The position numbers were made by a program, and so were the translations under genes. A stretch of 64,000 nucleotides of DNA. Source: JBGPLJ01 sp963826145 (lineage in GTDB: Bacteria; Pseudomonadota; Gammaproteobacteria; Steroidobacterales; Steroidobacteraceae). Under the pieces are notes generated by a model. The model saw only the letters and a program-made list of their open reading frames with translations. It was not told the origin of the DNA and searched no databases. Positions 15,089 through 24,696 of this stretch are shown here, one piece after another (position 1 is the first letter of the stretch; each line of letters begins with the position of its first letter). The stretch covers positions 1,674,001 to 1,738,000 of the forward strand of contig CAWGVW010000002.1 in assembly GCA_963826145.1 (NCBI GenBank). The letters are read 5' to 3'.

Positions 15089-15367
15089 CTCGGTCCAAGC
15101 GCGGCGCTGAGTTTGCAGCGTGCGCGCGGCTGTTCGCGACCCAAATACCGTTTGTGATCACCGCGCAGAGCGGAAATGTCGCGTTGCAACGTGGAACAAC
15201 GATGCACGGCTCCAGCGAAGCGCCGCTCGCTGATCTGGAAAGAAGTCGTCGCCAGCTTGGTGGGCACATCTTCGCGCTGGCAGGCGGACATAACATACAA
15301 ATGTTACGCTACCATGACAGGGGACTACTGCAGATATTGATTATTCACACTGCAGAGCGGCGGGCGT

Positions 15368-16897
15368 ATGGAACAGCGCTACAGCCAAATGAGAGCGATG
15401 CTCAGCGACGCGCATGTCAGGGCCGTGCTCGCCAACCTTCTCGCGTGCGCGCTCCTCCTGTTTCCGGACGTCTACACGCGAACGCTGCAGGGTCGGGGGT
15501 ATCTGCCGGACTTGACTACGATGCTGCTGGGCGCGTTGCTGTTCGTCGCAGCCAGCACGTACACCAGGACCTTTCGCGTGCTGGCCATCGCGTTCGTGTT
15601 ACTGAATGCGGTGTATCTCGACATTGTAAGGGCCTGGGGTCCGCTCCACCTGTCGGATCGAATCGAAGTCTCGCTGGCGGCGCCCGCCTACGAAGCGATT
15701 GAATACTTGAGAGCATACGTGGGCATGCGTGAGGCGAAGATCCTTTTGTACGTGCTAGTTTGCGTGGCAGCCCTGTTCGCAACGAGGCCGCTTGCGTTGC
15801 CCCGCAGGGTGAGCCTGGCCGCACTCTCGCTGTGCCTGGGCGCTTTCATTACCGCGTCCGATCTGAACAGTTCTTCCTTGTACACGCACGCGTACTCGGC
15901 ACTACCCCTCGCGTATAAGGACGCGCACGCGCGGTATAAGCTAATGGAGACTCGAAGAGCCGCCCTCGCACACGTGGCAGCCCGAAAGCTTCACTGCAGC
16001 GAGGGCTATCGGAATATCCTGGTCGTGATCGGCGAGTCCGCGAACCGCACGCACATGAGCCTGTACGGATACCCAAAGCCGAGCACCCCCTTCCTGCTGT
16101 CCATCAATCCGTTCGCGTTCGAGGCGATAGCGCCCTCGAATCAGACGCGACTGTCGATCCCGCTGATGCTGACCGGAGCCAGCGTGGCACACTTCGACGC
16201 TTTCTATTCTCTGCCGTCGCTCGTGTGGGACATGCGCGCGTGCGGTTACGAGACATTCTGGATCTCCAATCAATGGAGGGAGGGGCAGAACGATAGTGCG
16301 AACGGGAGTATCGGCGACGAAGCCGACCACTACTGGTCGCGCGACGTCCACGCGGCCGCAGTACCCGACGAGGTGCTCATTCCGCGGCTCAAGCAGACGC
16401 TCAGCGGCAGCGCCCATCGAAAAGCCATATTCGTGCACCTCATGGGATCGCACATCGTGTACCGGAACCGCTATCCGAAGGATTTCCCGACCGGCCCCGC
16501 AACGGGCATCGTTGCCGAATATGATGAGTCCATTCGTTACACGGACTTCGTTCTGTCGCAGATGTACCGTCTGTTTCCGCCCGAGGAGTTTCTGTTCGTC
16601 TATGTTTCCGATCATGGCGACCTCGTGCGAGGTCCAGGTCCGGGGGACTACGGTCATGGCTACTCGCCCGCGTACAAGGCCGAGTATGAAGTGCCGCTTG
16701 TCGCATGGTCCGCCAAGCCTGAAAGACTACAGACGGTGCGCGCCATGGCCCAGGGGCGGCAGATCAACACGGATTCGTTCGAGGAGTTCGTTCGTTATCT
16801 GATCGGGATGACACCATCGCCCGGGGTCTCCTTCAGCAGAAAGGTGCTGGACGTTTCCGAAACCGCAATCGTCGATTTCGACAATCTCCGTGATTAG
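15368..16897 (+). CDS. Phosphoethanolamine transferase-like sulfatase-fold membrane enzyme (EptA-like)
   Basis: The protein is 509 aa with about four or five transmembrane helices in residues 18-165, then a periplasmic catalytic domain. The segment Val-Ile-Gly-Glu-Ser-Ala-Asn-Arg-Thr-His-Met-Ser-Leu-Tyr-Gly-Tyr-Pro (about 219-235) is the EptA/sulfatase-fold metal site, followed by Ser-Thr-Pro-Phe, where the usual nucleophile is Thr. Val-Ser-Asp-His-Gly-Asp near residue 417 supplies the second metal site. Such enzymes move phosphoethanolamine from phosphatidylethanolamine to lipid A or other glycans. ATG 15389 is an alternative start. It is monocistronic and the last gene of the left part. Confidence 0.82.
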   Translation: MEQRYSQMRAMLSDAHVRAVLANLLACALLLFPDVYTRTLQGRGYLPDLTTMLLGALLFVAASTYTRTFRVLAIAFVLLNAVYLDIVRAWGPLHLSDRIEVSLAAPAYEAIEYLRAYVGMREAKILLYVLVCVAALFATRPLALPRRVSLAALSLCLGAFITASDLNSSSLYTHAYSALPLAYKDAHARYKLMETRRAALAHVAARKLHCSEGYRNILVVIGESANRTHMSLYGYPKPSTPFLLSINPFAFEAIAPSNQTRLSIPLMLTGASVAHFDAFYSLPSLVWDMRACGYETFWISNQWREGQNDSANGSIGDEADHYWSRDVHAAAVPDEVLIPRLKQTLSGSAHRKAIFVHLMGSHIVYRNRYPKDFPTGPATGIVAEYDESIRYTDFVLSQMYRLFPPEEFLFVYVSDHGDLVRGPGPGDYGHGYSPAYKAEYEVPLVAWSAKPERLQTVRAMAQGRQINTDSFEEFVRYLIGMTPSPGVSFSRKVLDVSETAIVDFDNLRD

Positions 16898-17030
16898 CCC
16901 CTGGATGATGCAGGCTTGTACCGGGCATCGGCGGCTCGCACCGCATGCATCACACTCGCGAGTTCTCCACCGCTTAGCACTCGCGGAGCCACGATAGGCA
17001 TTCCCGTATCCGTGCGAAAATAGGGAGAGG

Positions 17031-17237
17031 TACCTCCAGGCAGACCTTCTGACCGACTTCTTCGAGGGTTTCGCGCGCGGCGCGCGGGCCAATGTGCACC
17101 TCAAGGTGCTCTACGGCCGTTCCGATCACCACAAGGTCGAGGCACTCTTCAAAGCATTCGGACGGGCACTACGCATGGCCTGTTCGCGCGATCGGCGGCT
17201 GGCGAAGGTGATGCCGAGCACCAAGGGGCTGCTTTGA
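17031..17237 (+). pseudogene. hisB: Truncated 3' end of imidazoleglycerol-phosphate dehydratase
   Basis: The last 68 codons read as the HisB C-terminus: Asp-Phe-Phe-Glu-Gly-Phe-Ala-Arg-Gly-Ala-Arg, Val-Leu-Tyr-Gly-Arg-Ser-Asp-His-His-Lys (a metal-binding motif), and Val-Met-Pro-Ser-Thr-Lys-Gly-Leu-Leu before the stop. Similarity ends abruptly upstream of about 17034; the same frame there encodes nothing HisB-like. The first two thirds of the gene and any hisD/hisC are absent. It sits 44 bases before hisH in the expected order. The break is an assembly join or a recombination point. Confidence 0.8.
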
Positions 17238-17281
17238 AATTGTGACTGCTGAATTCTGAATGCTGAAGTGAATTGGTAAGT

Positions 17282-17902
17282 ATGGCGATCGCGCTAATTG
17301 ACTATCGGGCGGGGAATCTCACTTCCGTACGCAAGGGATTTGCGGCGGTCGGGGCGGAGCTCTTCACGCCCGCCGCGCCGGCCGACCTCGCGCGCGCGCG
17401 CGGCATCGTCGTGCCTGGCGTGGGCCACTTCGGGGCGACGGCGTTCCTCGACGAGGCGTGGCGGCGCGAGATAGCGACGGCGGTTGCCAACAGCGTGCCT
17501 CTTCTCGGCATCTGCCTTGGGCTGCAGTGGCTTTTCCAGGGGAGCGAGGAAGCGCCACTCCCGGGACTCGGGGCGCTCAAGGGCCAGTGCACTCGTCTCG
17601 CGCCGGTCGTGAAGGTGCCGCACGTTGGGTGGAACTCGCTCGAAGCGACGCGCCCGTCGGCGCTTCTCCACGGCGTGCCGGACGGCACGCAGGTGTACTT
17701 CACGCACTCCTACGCCGCACCAGTCACCGGCGACTGCGTGGCGGCGACGACGCACGGGACGAGGTTCGCGGCCGCCGTCCAGCGCGGCAACGTGTGGGGC
17801 GTGCAGTTTCACCCGGAGAAATCCGGACCGGCCGGCCTGAGAATCCTCGAGAACTTCAAACTGCGCGTCAGCGAGCAGCGAACCTTGAACCTTGAACCCT
17901 GA
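17282..17902 (+). CDS. hisH: Imidazole glycerol phosphate synthase, glutaminase subunit
   Basis: The protein is 206 aa from ATG 17282. It is a class I glutamine amidotransferase with the nucleophile elbow Leu-Gly-Ile-Cys-Leu-Gly-Leu-Gln (Cys78) and the His-Glu pair in Phe-His-Pro-Glu-Lys-Ser near the C-terminus. It supplies ammonia to HisF for ring closure in histidine synthesis. A TTG nine bases upstream also opens the frame but is not needed. The gene lies between truncated hisB and hisF. Its 3' end carries tandem GAACCTTGAACC-type repeats that contribute the last residues. Confidence 0.93.
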   Translation: MAIALIDYRAGNLTSVRKGFAAVGAELFTPAAPADLARARGIVVPGVGHFGATAFLDEAWRREIATAVANSVPLLGICLGLQWLFQGSEEAPLPGLGALKGQCTRLAPVVKVPHVGWNSLEATRPSALLHGVPDGTQVYFTHSYAAPVTGDCVAATTHGTRFAAAVQRGNVWGVQFHPEKSGPAGLRILENFKLRVSEQRTLNLEP

Positions 17903-17911
17903 ACCCTGAAC
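17877..17911 (+). repeat. Short tandem repeat at hisH end
   Basis: Four consecutive imperfect 7-8-mers (GAACCTT, GAACCTT, GAACCCT, GAACCCT) then GAAC span the hisH stop and the gap to hisF. Similar CTGAA-rich text lies at 17238-17275 before hisH. Confidence 0.6.
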
Positions 17912-17919
17912 GACACAGG

Positions 17920-18675
17920 ATGCTTTCCAAACGAATCATCGCCTGCCTCGACGTCCGCGACGGCTCGGTCGTCAAGGGCATCAACTTCGAAGGACTGCGG
18001 CGCGCAGGCGATCCGGCGGAGCTGGCGGAGCGCTACAACGCCGAGGGCATCGACGAACTGGTGATTCTCGACGTCACCGCCACCATCGAAGGACGACGAG
18101 CGCTCGAGGCGACGATTCGCGAAGTGTCGTCGCGGCTGTTCATCCCGCTCGCGGTGGGCGGCGGCATCCGCGCCGAATCAGATGCGGCGGCGGCGATCGA
18201 CGCTGGTGCCGACAAAGTCAGCATCAACTCCGCGGCGCTGTCCGATCCCGGGCTCGTAACGACGCTCGCCGAGCGTTACGGCAGTCAGGCGGTCGTTGTC
18301 GCCATCGACGCCAAACAGAATGGCGAGCGATTCGACGTGTTCGCGCGGAGCGGCAAAGTGGCCGCCAATCGCGACGCGGTCGAATGGGCGGTCGAGGCCG
18401 AGTCGAGGGGAGCCGGCGAGATCCTCCTCACCTCGATCGATCGCGACGGCACGCGGGCCGGCTTCCACTGCGAGCTCACGGCTGCTGTCTCGAGCGCCGT
18501 GTCAATTCCGGTCATCGCCTCGGGCGGCGCCGGCACGTTCGATCACTTCCTCGAAGTCTTCACCACCGGCAAGGCTGACGCCGCGCTGGCCGCGTCGATC
18601 TTTCACTACTCCGAACATGCCGTGGCTGACTTGAAACAGTTTCTGGTCACGCGCGGCGTGCCGACGAGGCTCTGA
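17920..18675 (+). CDS. hisF: Imidazole glycerol phosphate synthase, cyclase subunit
   Basis: The protein is 251 aa, a complete TIM barrel. Catalytic Asp11 lies in Ala-Cys-Leu-Asp-Val-Arg-Asp-Gly and Asp130 in Val-Ala-Ile-Asp-Ala-Lys. The two phosphate-binding glycine loops are seen at Ala-Val-Gly-Gly-Gly-Ile-Arg and Ala-Ser-Gly-Gly-Ala-Gly. With HisH it converts PRFAR and glutamine to IGP and AICAR. It starts 17 bases after hisH, and its stop overlaps the hisA start as TGATG, so the genes form one operon. Confidence 0.95.
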   Translation: MLSKRIIACLDVRDGSVVKGINFEGLRRAGDPAELAERYNAEGIDELVILDVTATIEGRRALEATIREVSSRLFIPLAVGGGIRAESDAAAAIDAGADKVSINSAALSDPGLVTTLAERYGSQAVVVAIDAKQNGERFDVFARSGKVAANRDAVEWAVEAESRGAGEILLTSIDRDGTRAGFHCELTAAVSSAVSIPVIASGGAGTFDHFLEVFTTGKADAALAASIFHYSEHAVADLKQFLVTRGVPTRL

Positions 18676-19480
18676 TGCTCATCCCTTCCATCGATCTCCA
18701 AGGTGGCCGAATCGTGCAGCTCGTGCAGGGCGAGCGCCTCGCGGTCGAAACCAGCGACGTCGAGGGGTGGATCCAGCGCTTCTCCGGCTACCCCAAGGTG
18801 CAGCTCATCGACCTCGACGCCGCCAAGAACGCGGGCGCGAACGAGGCGCTCATCGCGACCATCTGCGGACGGCTCCCCTGCCGGGTCGGCGGCGGAATCA
18901 GGACAGCCGAACGGGCGCAGGCACTCGTTGCGCTGGGCGCCACGGGCGTCATCCTCGCGTCTTCTCTTTCAGGAACGGCGCGGTTGACGTGGCGTTCGCG
19001 CAGCGCATCTCCGACGCGGTCACGCCTGACCGCTTCATCGCCGCCGTCGACAGCAAGGGCGGCCACGTCGTCGTCGACGGCTGGCGCACGATGCTCGAGA
19101 TGACGGCGACCGAGGCGGTGCGCGTGCTCGAACCCTATGCGGGCGAGTTCCTCTACACGCACGTCGACCGCGAAGGTCTGATGCAGGGCACGGACATGCG
19201 CGCGATCGAAGCCGTCCGCAACGCGACCACCCGCCGGCTGACGGCCGCGGGCGGCATCACGACAATGGATGAGGTGGAGTTTCTCGATGCGATCGGCGTC
19301 GATGCCGTCGTCGGCATGGCGATCTACACCGGGCGGATGAGCCTGCCGCAACCGAACCGCGGAAAGCCACGGATAAGCAGGGCACGGACAGCAGCGCGGC
19401 GGCCCGTGACGATTCACGGTCTGACTCAATTCACGATTCACGGCCTGACCCCCGACCTGAATTCACGATTCACGGCCTGA
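18675..19480 (+). CDS. hisA: Phosphoribosylformimino-AICAR isomerase, frameshifted
   Basis: The frame opens at ATG 18675 with Pro-Ser-Ile-Asp-Leu-Gln-Gly-Gly (catalytic Asp7) and continues to Val-Ile-Leu-Ala-Ser-Ser-Leu. At about 18970 the HisA sequence moves to another frame (Phe-Arg-Asn-Gly-Ala-Val-Asp-Val). Adding one T in the CTTT run restores the expected Ser-Leu-Phe-Arg, so a lost homopolymer base is likely. The second Asp lies in Ala-Ala-Val-Asp-Ser-Lys-Gly. The natural C-terminus is near 19350; the last ~40 residues are encoded by repeats. No hisI or hisE follows, so the operon is incomplete in this window. Confidence 0.85.
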
Positions 19481-19484
19481 CCCC
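19410..19484 (+). repeat. Three copies of a CACGATTCACGGCCTGACC-type repeat
   Basis: Three direct copies of GATTCACGG(T/C)CTGAC occur, two of them extended to ATTCACGATTCACGGCCTGA followed by CCCC. The same sequence forms the 32-bp inverted repeat at 41922-42001. The hisA stop lies inside the third copy. Confidence 0.75.
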
Positions 19485-19506
19485 GCTTCTGGATACCCTG
19501 CGGTTG

Positions 19507-21829
19507 ATGCGGCTATCGCCCCTCAGGCTCGGCCTGCTTCTCGCTTCGCTCGCGGCGGCGACCTCGACCGGATGTTCCCGGCCGCCGGGGCTCTTCTCCG
19601 AGGCGAACGCCCGGGCGCACATCGGCATGCTGGCGGGGACGATCGGCAGCCGGCCCATCGGCACGCCGGCCAATGTCAGGGCCCGGGCGTACATAACCGA
19701 TCAGCTGCGCCTCTTCGGGTACGAAGTGCGGGTGCAGGAGGCCGACGCCCGCCGCGCCGCGCTCGGGCTGACGGCGCGCGTCGCCAACATCATCGCGGTG
19801 CGGCCGGGCCGGCGGTCCGAGGCGATCGCGATCGTCTCGCACTACGACTCGGTGCCGGCGGGACCTGGCGCCAGTGATGACGCGCTCGGCGTCGGCGTCT
19901 CGCTCGAGGCCGCGCGGGTGCTGGCGGCGCGCGCCGATCGCAACTGGACGCTGATGATTCTCGTCACCGATGGCGAGGAGGCGGGCCTGATGGGCGCCGC
20001 AGCGCTGGTGACGGACCGTGACGTCACGAGCCGGCTGCAGGCGTACGTCAACGTCGAGTCGATCGGCTCGGCGGGCGACCCGACGCTGTTCGAAACCGGG
20101 CCCGGCAACGGGTGGCTCGTCGTGCCATGGGCACGGCTGGCGCCGAGACCGCATGGCGCCTCGTTCGGGCTCGAGATCTACCGGCGGCTGCCGAACGACA
20201 CCGATTTCTCGATCCTGAAACGCCAGGGCATCCCGGGCTTGAACTTCGCGATCGTCGGCGACAGCTACGCCTATCACACCACGCGCGACACGCCCGAACG
20301 CCTGTCGCCGCTCACCGTGCGGCACACGGGCGAACAGGTCGTCGCGCTCATGACCGCGCTCGACGCCGTGGACGTCACCCGGCGCACCAACACGGACCGC
20401 ACGTTCTTCGACCTGGGCGGCAGGACCGCGGCATCGTATGGGCCCGCCGCCGGCGCGGTCATCGGCGTTGCCGCACTGCTCCTTGGCATCCTGGCGTGGC
20501 TGCGCGTGATGCGCACCGCGATCAGGCTCGAAGGGGTGCTGCGGTGGCTGCTCACCGCGCTCTGGACGCTCGCCGGGATCGGCGGCGGTCATCGCCTCGA
20601 TGGTCGGCGCCACGTGGGCGCTCCGCCTGGCGCGCGCGGTGTATCACCCGTGGTACGCGCGCCCGGGCCGACTGTTTCTGCTCCTGCTCGCCGTGGGCCT
20701 CACCGTCGGCTGGAGCATCGCCGTCTCGGTCGGTGGCTGCCGGCGCGGGCGCACGGCGTGCGACACCCGATCATCGCGTGGAGCGTCGCCCTGCCGGTGT
20801 GGATCGCCCTCGGCGCCAGCACGATCTTCCTGGCGCCTGGCGCAGCGTACTTGTGGCTCCTGCCTCTCCTCACCGCGGGCCTGCTCCTCTCAATCATCCC
20901 GCTCGCGAGCGCCGTCGCCGTGCGAGCGGTCTCGGCCCTCGTCCTGCTGGTCGCCGCTGCGCTGTGGCTGCGCCCGACCGAGGACCTTCTGCATTTCATG
21001 GTCGCCATCTTCGGGCGGCTGCCGGTCGTGACGCCGGCGTTCGTCTACGCGGCGGTCCTGTCCGTCGCGGGGATCATGCTCCTGCCGCCGCTGGTGGCGA
21101 CGATCACCAAGACCCAGCCGTTCGTACGGCCGTCGCTCGAGACCTCGATTGGGCTCTTCGCCATCGCCATCACCGCCGGCCTCGCCTACGTCGCGCCCGC
21201 CTACACGCACGAGGAACCGCTCAGGCGGTCCGCGCGCGCGGTGCAGGAAGGCGACGGTCCGGCGGTCTGGGACGTCGGCTCGGTCGAGCCGGGCGTCGAT
21301 CTCGGTGAGGCGGCGCCGCCTGGCTGGATGCCGGCGACGACGGCACCTCCAGCCACGGTGCCCTTGCGCCGCTTTCCACACCCGTTCGTCTTTCGCACGA
21401 CCGGACCCAGCCTCGGCCCGCCGCCGATCACCATCGCCTCGCTCGTCGTCGAGCCGGTCGCGGCCGGCAGCGAACTGGTCGTGACCGTGATGCCACGGAT
21501 GCCAGGCCTGGCCGTCGCGTTCGTGCTGCCCGAGGGCCTCGAGCCGGCGCGTTCGAACCTTCCCGGCGTCGTCCGGTTCGGCCGCTGGACGGCTACCTAT
21601 CGGGCGCCGACGCCCGAAGGACTCGTCTTCCGCGCCAGCTTCGGCCGCATCGACGCCGGCCGACTGCGCGACTCTGCGGGTCGTCGCCACCGCGCTCGGA
21701 CCCGGCGACGGTTCCGGCTGGCAGGCGCCGGCATGGCTGCCGGACGCGCGCACGGCCTGGACGGCGGAAGCGTCCTGGATCGTGGCTCCCTTCGCGCTGC
21801 CGATTGCGCCCGTCCCTCCGCTACGCTAG
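19507..21829 (+). CDS. M28-family metallopeptidase with membrane domain, multiply frameshifted
   Basis: The N-terminus is a lipoprotein signal with Cys23 in Ser-Thr-Gly-Cys. An M28 aminopeptidase domain follows with zinc-ligand motifs His-Tyr-Asp-Ser-Val, Ala-Ser-Asp-Asp-Ala and Asp-Gly-Glu-Glu-Ala-Gly. Then come a series of hydrophobic helices and a C-terminal beta-rich domain. The reading frame shifts near 20590, 20770 and 21670; after the last shift the true end is Pro-Val-Pro-Pro-Leu-Arg and a TAG at 21827. It resembles Fxna-like M28 peptidases with multipass tails. A 1173-aa frame joining it to the next gene is a frameshift artefact. Confidence 0.72.
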
Positions 21830-21879
21830 ACTACGTAACGGTTACGGTCTTTGGCGTAATCGCGTCCAGCGGCCACACG

Positions 21880-23025
21880 ATGACCAACCCCTTCGTCTAT
21901 GGAGAGATTGTCCCGGTCGCGGCTTTCGTCGACCGCGAGGTCGAGCTCGACCGCCTCGGCCGCGACCTCTATGCCGGGCAGAAGGTCTTCCTCATCTCGC
22001 CGCGCCGCTATGGCAAGTCGTCGCTCGTCCGCCAGGCGCTGAAGAGCGCCGCCCGGAGCGGCGCCCTGACGGTCGAGGTCCAGGTCAGCAGCTACAGCTC
22101 GTACGTGGCTTTTCTCGAGGGCTACGCCCGGGCGCTGGCGTCGGCCGAAACCAAACTGGACCGGGCCCGCTCGTGGCTGAGCGAGATGCTGTCGGGCGTC
22201 CGCCCTGAGGTGCGCATCGAGCCGGACGAGGCCGGGCGCAGCCAGATCTCGGTATCCTTTCCCGCGGTCCGCACCGATCGCGACGTCTCTCACCTCGCCC
22301 ACCAGGTCTTCGCGCTCCCCGGCCGCATCGCCGAAGCCAGGCGCCGCCGGATGGCGATTGCGCTCGACGAGTTCCAGGGCATCGCGGCGTTCAACGGCGG
22401 GAGCGTCGAGCACGCACTTCGTGCCGCCGTCCAACAACAGCGGCAGGTCGGCTACGTCTTCTCCGGATCCGAGCCGACGCTGATGGAGCGGATGCTCGGC
22501 AAGAGCCGTCCGTTCTACAAGGCGGGCCCGGTCATGCGCCTGCAGAAGATCCCGGCCGATCGGTTCGCGGCGTTCATCGAGGCGCGGTTCAAGGCCACCG
22601 GATTCAAACCCGCGGCCGGGCTCGGCGCGGCGATTGTCGATCTCGCCGGCAACCTGCCCTACGACGTGCAGCGCCTCGCGCACGAGGTCTGGGATGATGT
22701 GAAGGCGGGAACGAAACGGTCGGCAGATCTCGAGGACCTGCACCGGACGCTGAAGCGGCTGCTCGGCGAGCACGATGCGATTTTCGACGGCACCTGGCAG
22801 CGGCTGACGCTCGCGCAGCGGGCGGCCCTCCGCGCGGCCGTGCTCGAAGAGGGACACGAGCTGCTGTCGGCAGACGTGCGCGCCCGGCATCGCCTGAGCG
22901 GCACCTCGACGGTCCAGGCCTCGCTGGCCGCGCTCGTGCGCGAAGACATTCTGGCGCGCGAGGGCACACGCTACGCGGTCGTCGATTCGCTCTTTCGGGA
23001 ATGGGTGGCGCGGCGGACGTTTTGA
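21880..23025 (+). CDS. Archaeal-type/STAND ATPase
   Basis: From ATG 21880 the protein is 381 aa. A degenerate P-loop Ser-Pro-Arg-Arg-Tyr-Gly-Lys-Ser-Ser lies at residues 40-48, and Walker B Met-Ala-Ile-Ala-Leu-Asp-Glu-Phe-Gln at about 156-164. Phe-Ser-Gly-Ser-Glu-Pro-Thr is a sensor-like motif, and a winged-helix C-terminus follows. This layout fits the ATPase family pfam01637 (AAA/STAND, 'archaeal ATPase'). Members are often signalling or defence switches, but their functions are mostly unknown. The frame is continuous upstream only because the peptidase gene is frameshifted. No partner gene is adjacent; a hairpin repeat follows. Confidence 0.75.
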   Translation: MTNPFVYGEIVPVAAFVDREVELDRLGRDLYAGQKVFLISPRRYGKSSLVRQALKSAARSGALTVEVQVSSYSSYVAFLEGYARALASAETKLDRARSWLSEMLSGVRPEVRIEPDEAGRSQISVSFPAVRTDRDVSHLAHQVFALPGRIAEARRRRMAIALDEFQGIAAFNGGSVEHALRAAVQQQRQVGYVFSGSEPTLMERMLGKSRPFYKAGPVMRLQKIPADRFAAFIEARFKATGFKPAAGLGAAIVDLAGNLPYDVQRLAHEVWDDVKAGTKRSADLEDLHRTLKRLLGEHDAIFDGTWQRLTLAQRAALRAAVLEEGHELLSADVRARHRLSGTSTVQASLAALVREDILAREGTRYAVVDSLFREWVARRTF

Positions 23026-23051
23026 GGGAAGAGATTACGGAGGCAACGGAT

Positions 23052-23255
23052 TCGACACGAAGGCACGGTGCTCACGAAGACGCACGAAGGCTGTCGATGT
23101 GCGTCGACCAGCAGACCGATCGCGTCGCCGGCCGGAACGGCCGGCGAGTGGCCCGCGCTTCGCGCGGCGCGACCGGTCCTTCGTGCGTCTCCGTGCTCTT
23201 CGTGTCTTCGTGTCGAACTCCGTGGCCTCCGTGGCCTCCGTGGCCTCCGTGGACT
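23052..23255. repeat. Large imperfect inverted repeat with CTCCGTGGC tandem units
   Basis: GACACGAAGGCACGGTGCTC...CGAAGACGCACGAAGG at 23052-23092 is mirrored by CCTTCGTGCGTCTCCGTGCTC...TCGTGTCTTCGTGTC at 23177-23217. Tandem copies of a CTCCGTGGC 9-mer follow directly. There is no open frame of its own. Confidence 0.7.
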
Positions 23256-23279
23256 CTCAGGGCGTGAGGGGTACCTAGG

Positions 23280-24593
<1,314 letters not shown>

Positions 24594-24696
24594 GGCGAAT
24601 CGGACACCTCTCCAGGGATCCATCGCGACCATCGTGGCATCGTGATCATCGTGTTGTTACGTGAGGGCGTGACACATTCGTGAGACGACTTTTTCG

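Larger units (their letters stand above)
14308..15367. other. Decayed intergenic region of about 1.06 kb
   Basis: No complete gene is convincing here. A 61-codon minus frame (14356-14541) has a protein-like tail (Phe-Pro-Pro-Tyr-Ala-Glu-Ser) but no recognisable family or ribosome site. Two gene fragments are listed separately (methyltransferase-like 14788-14919, cupin-like 14930-15088). From 15089 to 15367 I see nothing beyond the leader of the next gene. The region looks like eroded coding DNA. Confidence 0.5.

Noticed and set aside
19504..23025. A single 1173-aa peptidase-ATPase fusion protein
   Set aside because: The peptidase part needs three frame corrections and has its own stop at 21827; the ATPase has its own ATG at 21880.
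21880..23025. Phage-defence NTPase system
   Set aside because: Only a lone STAND-type ATPase is present, with no effector or partner gene, so the claim cannot be supported.
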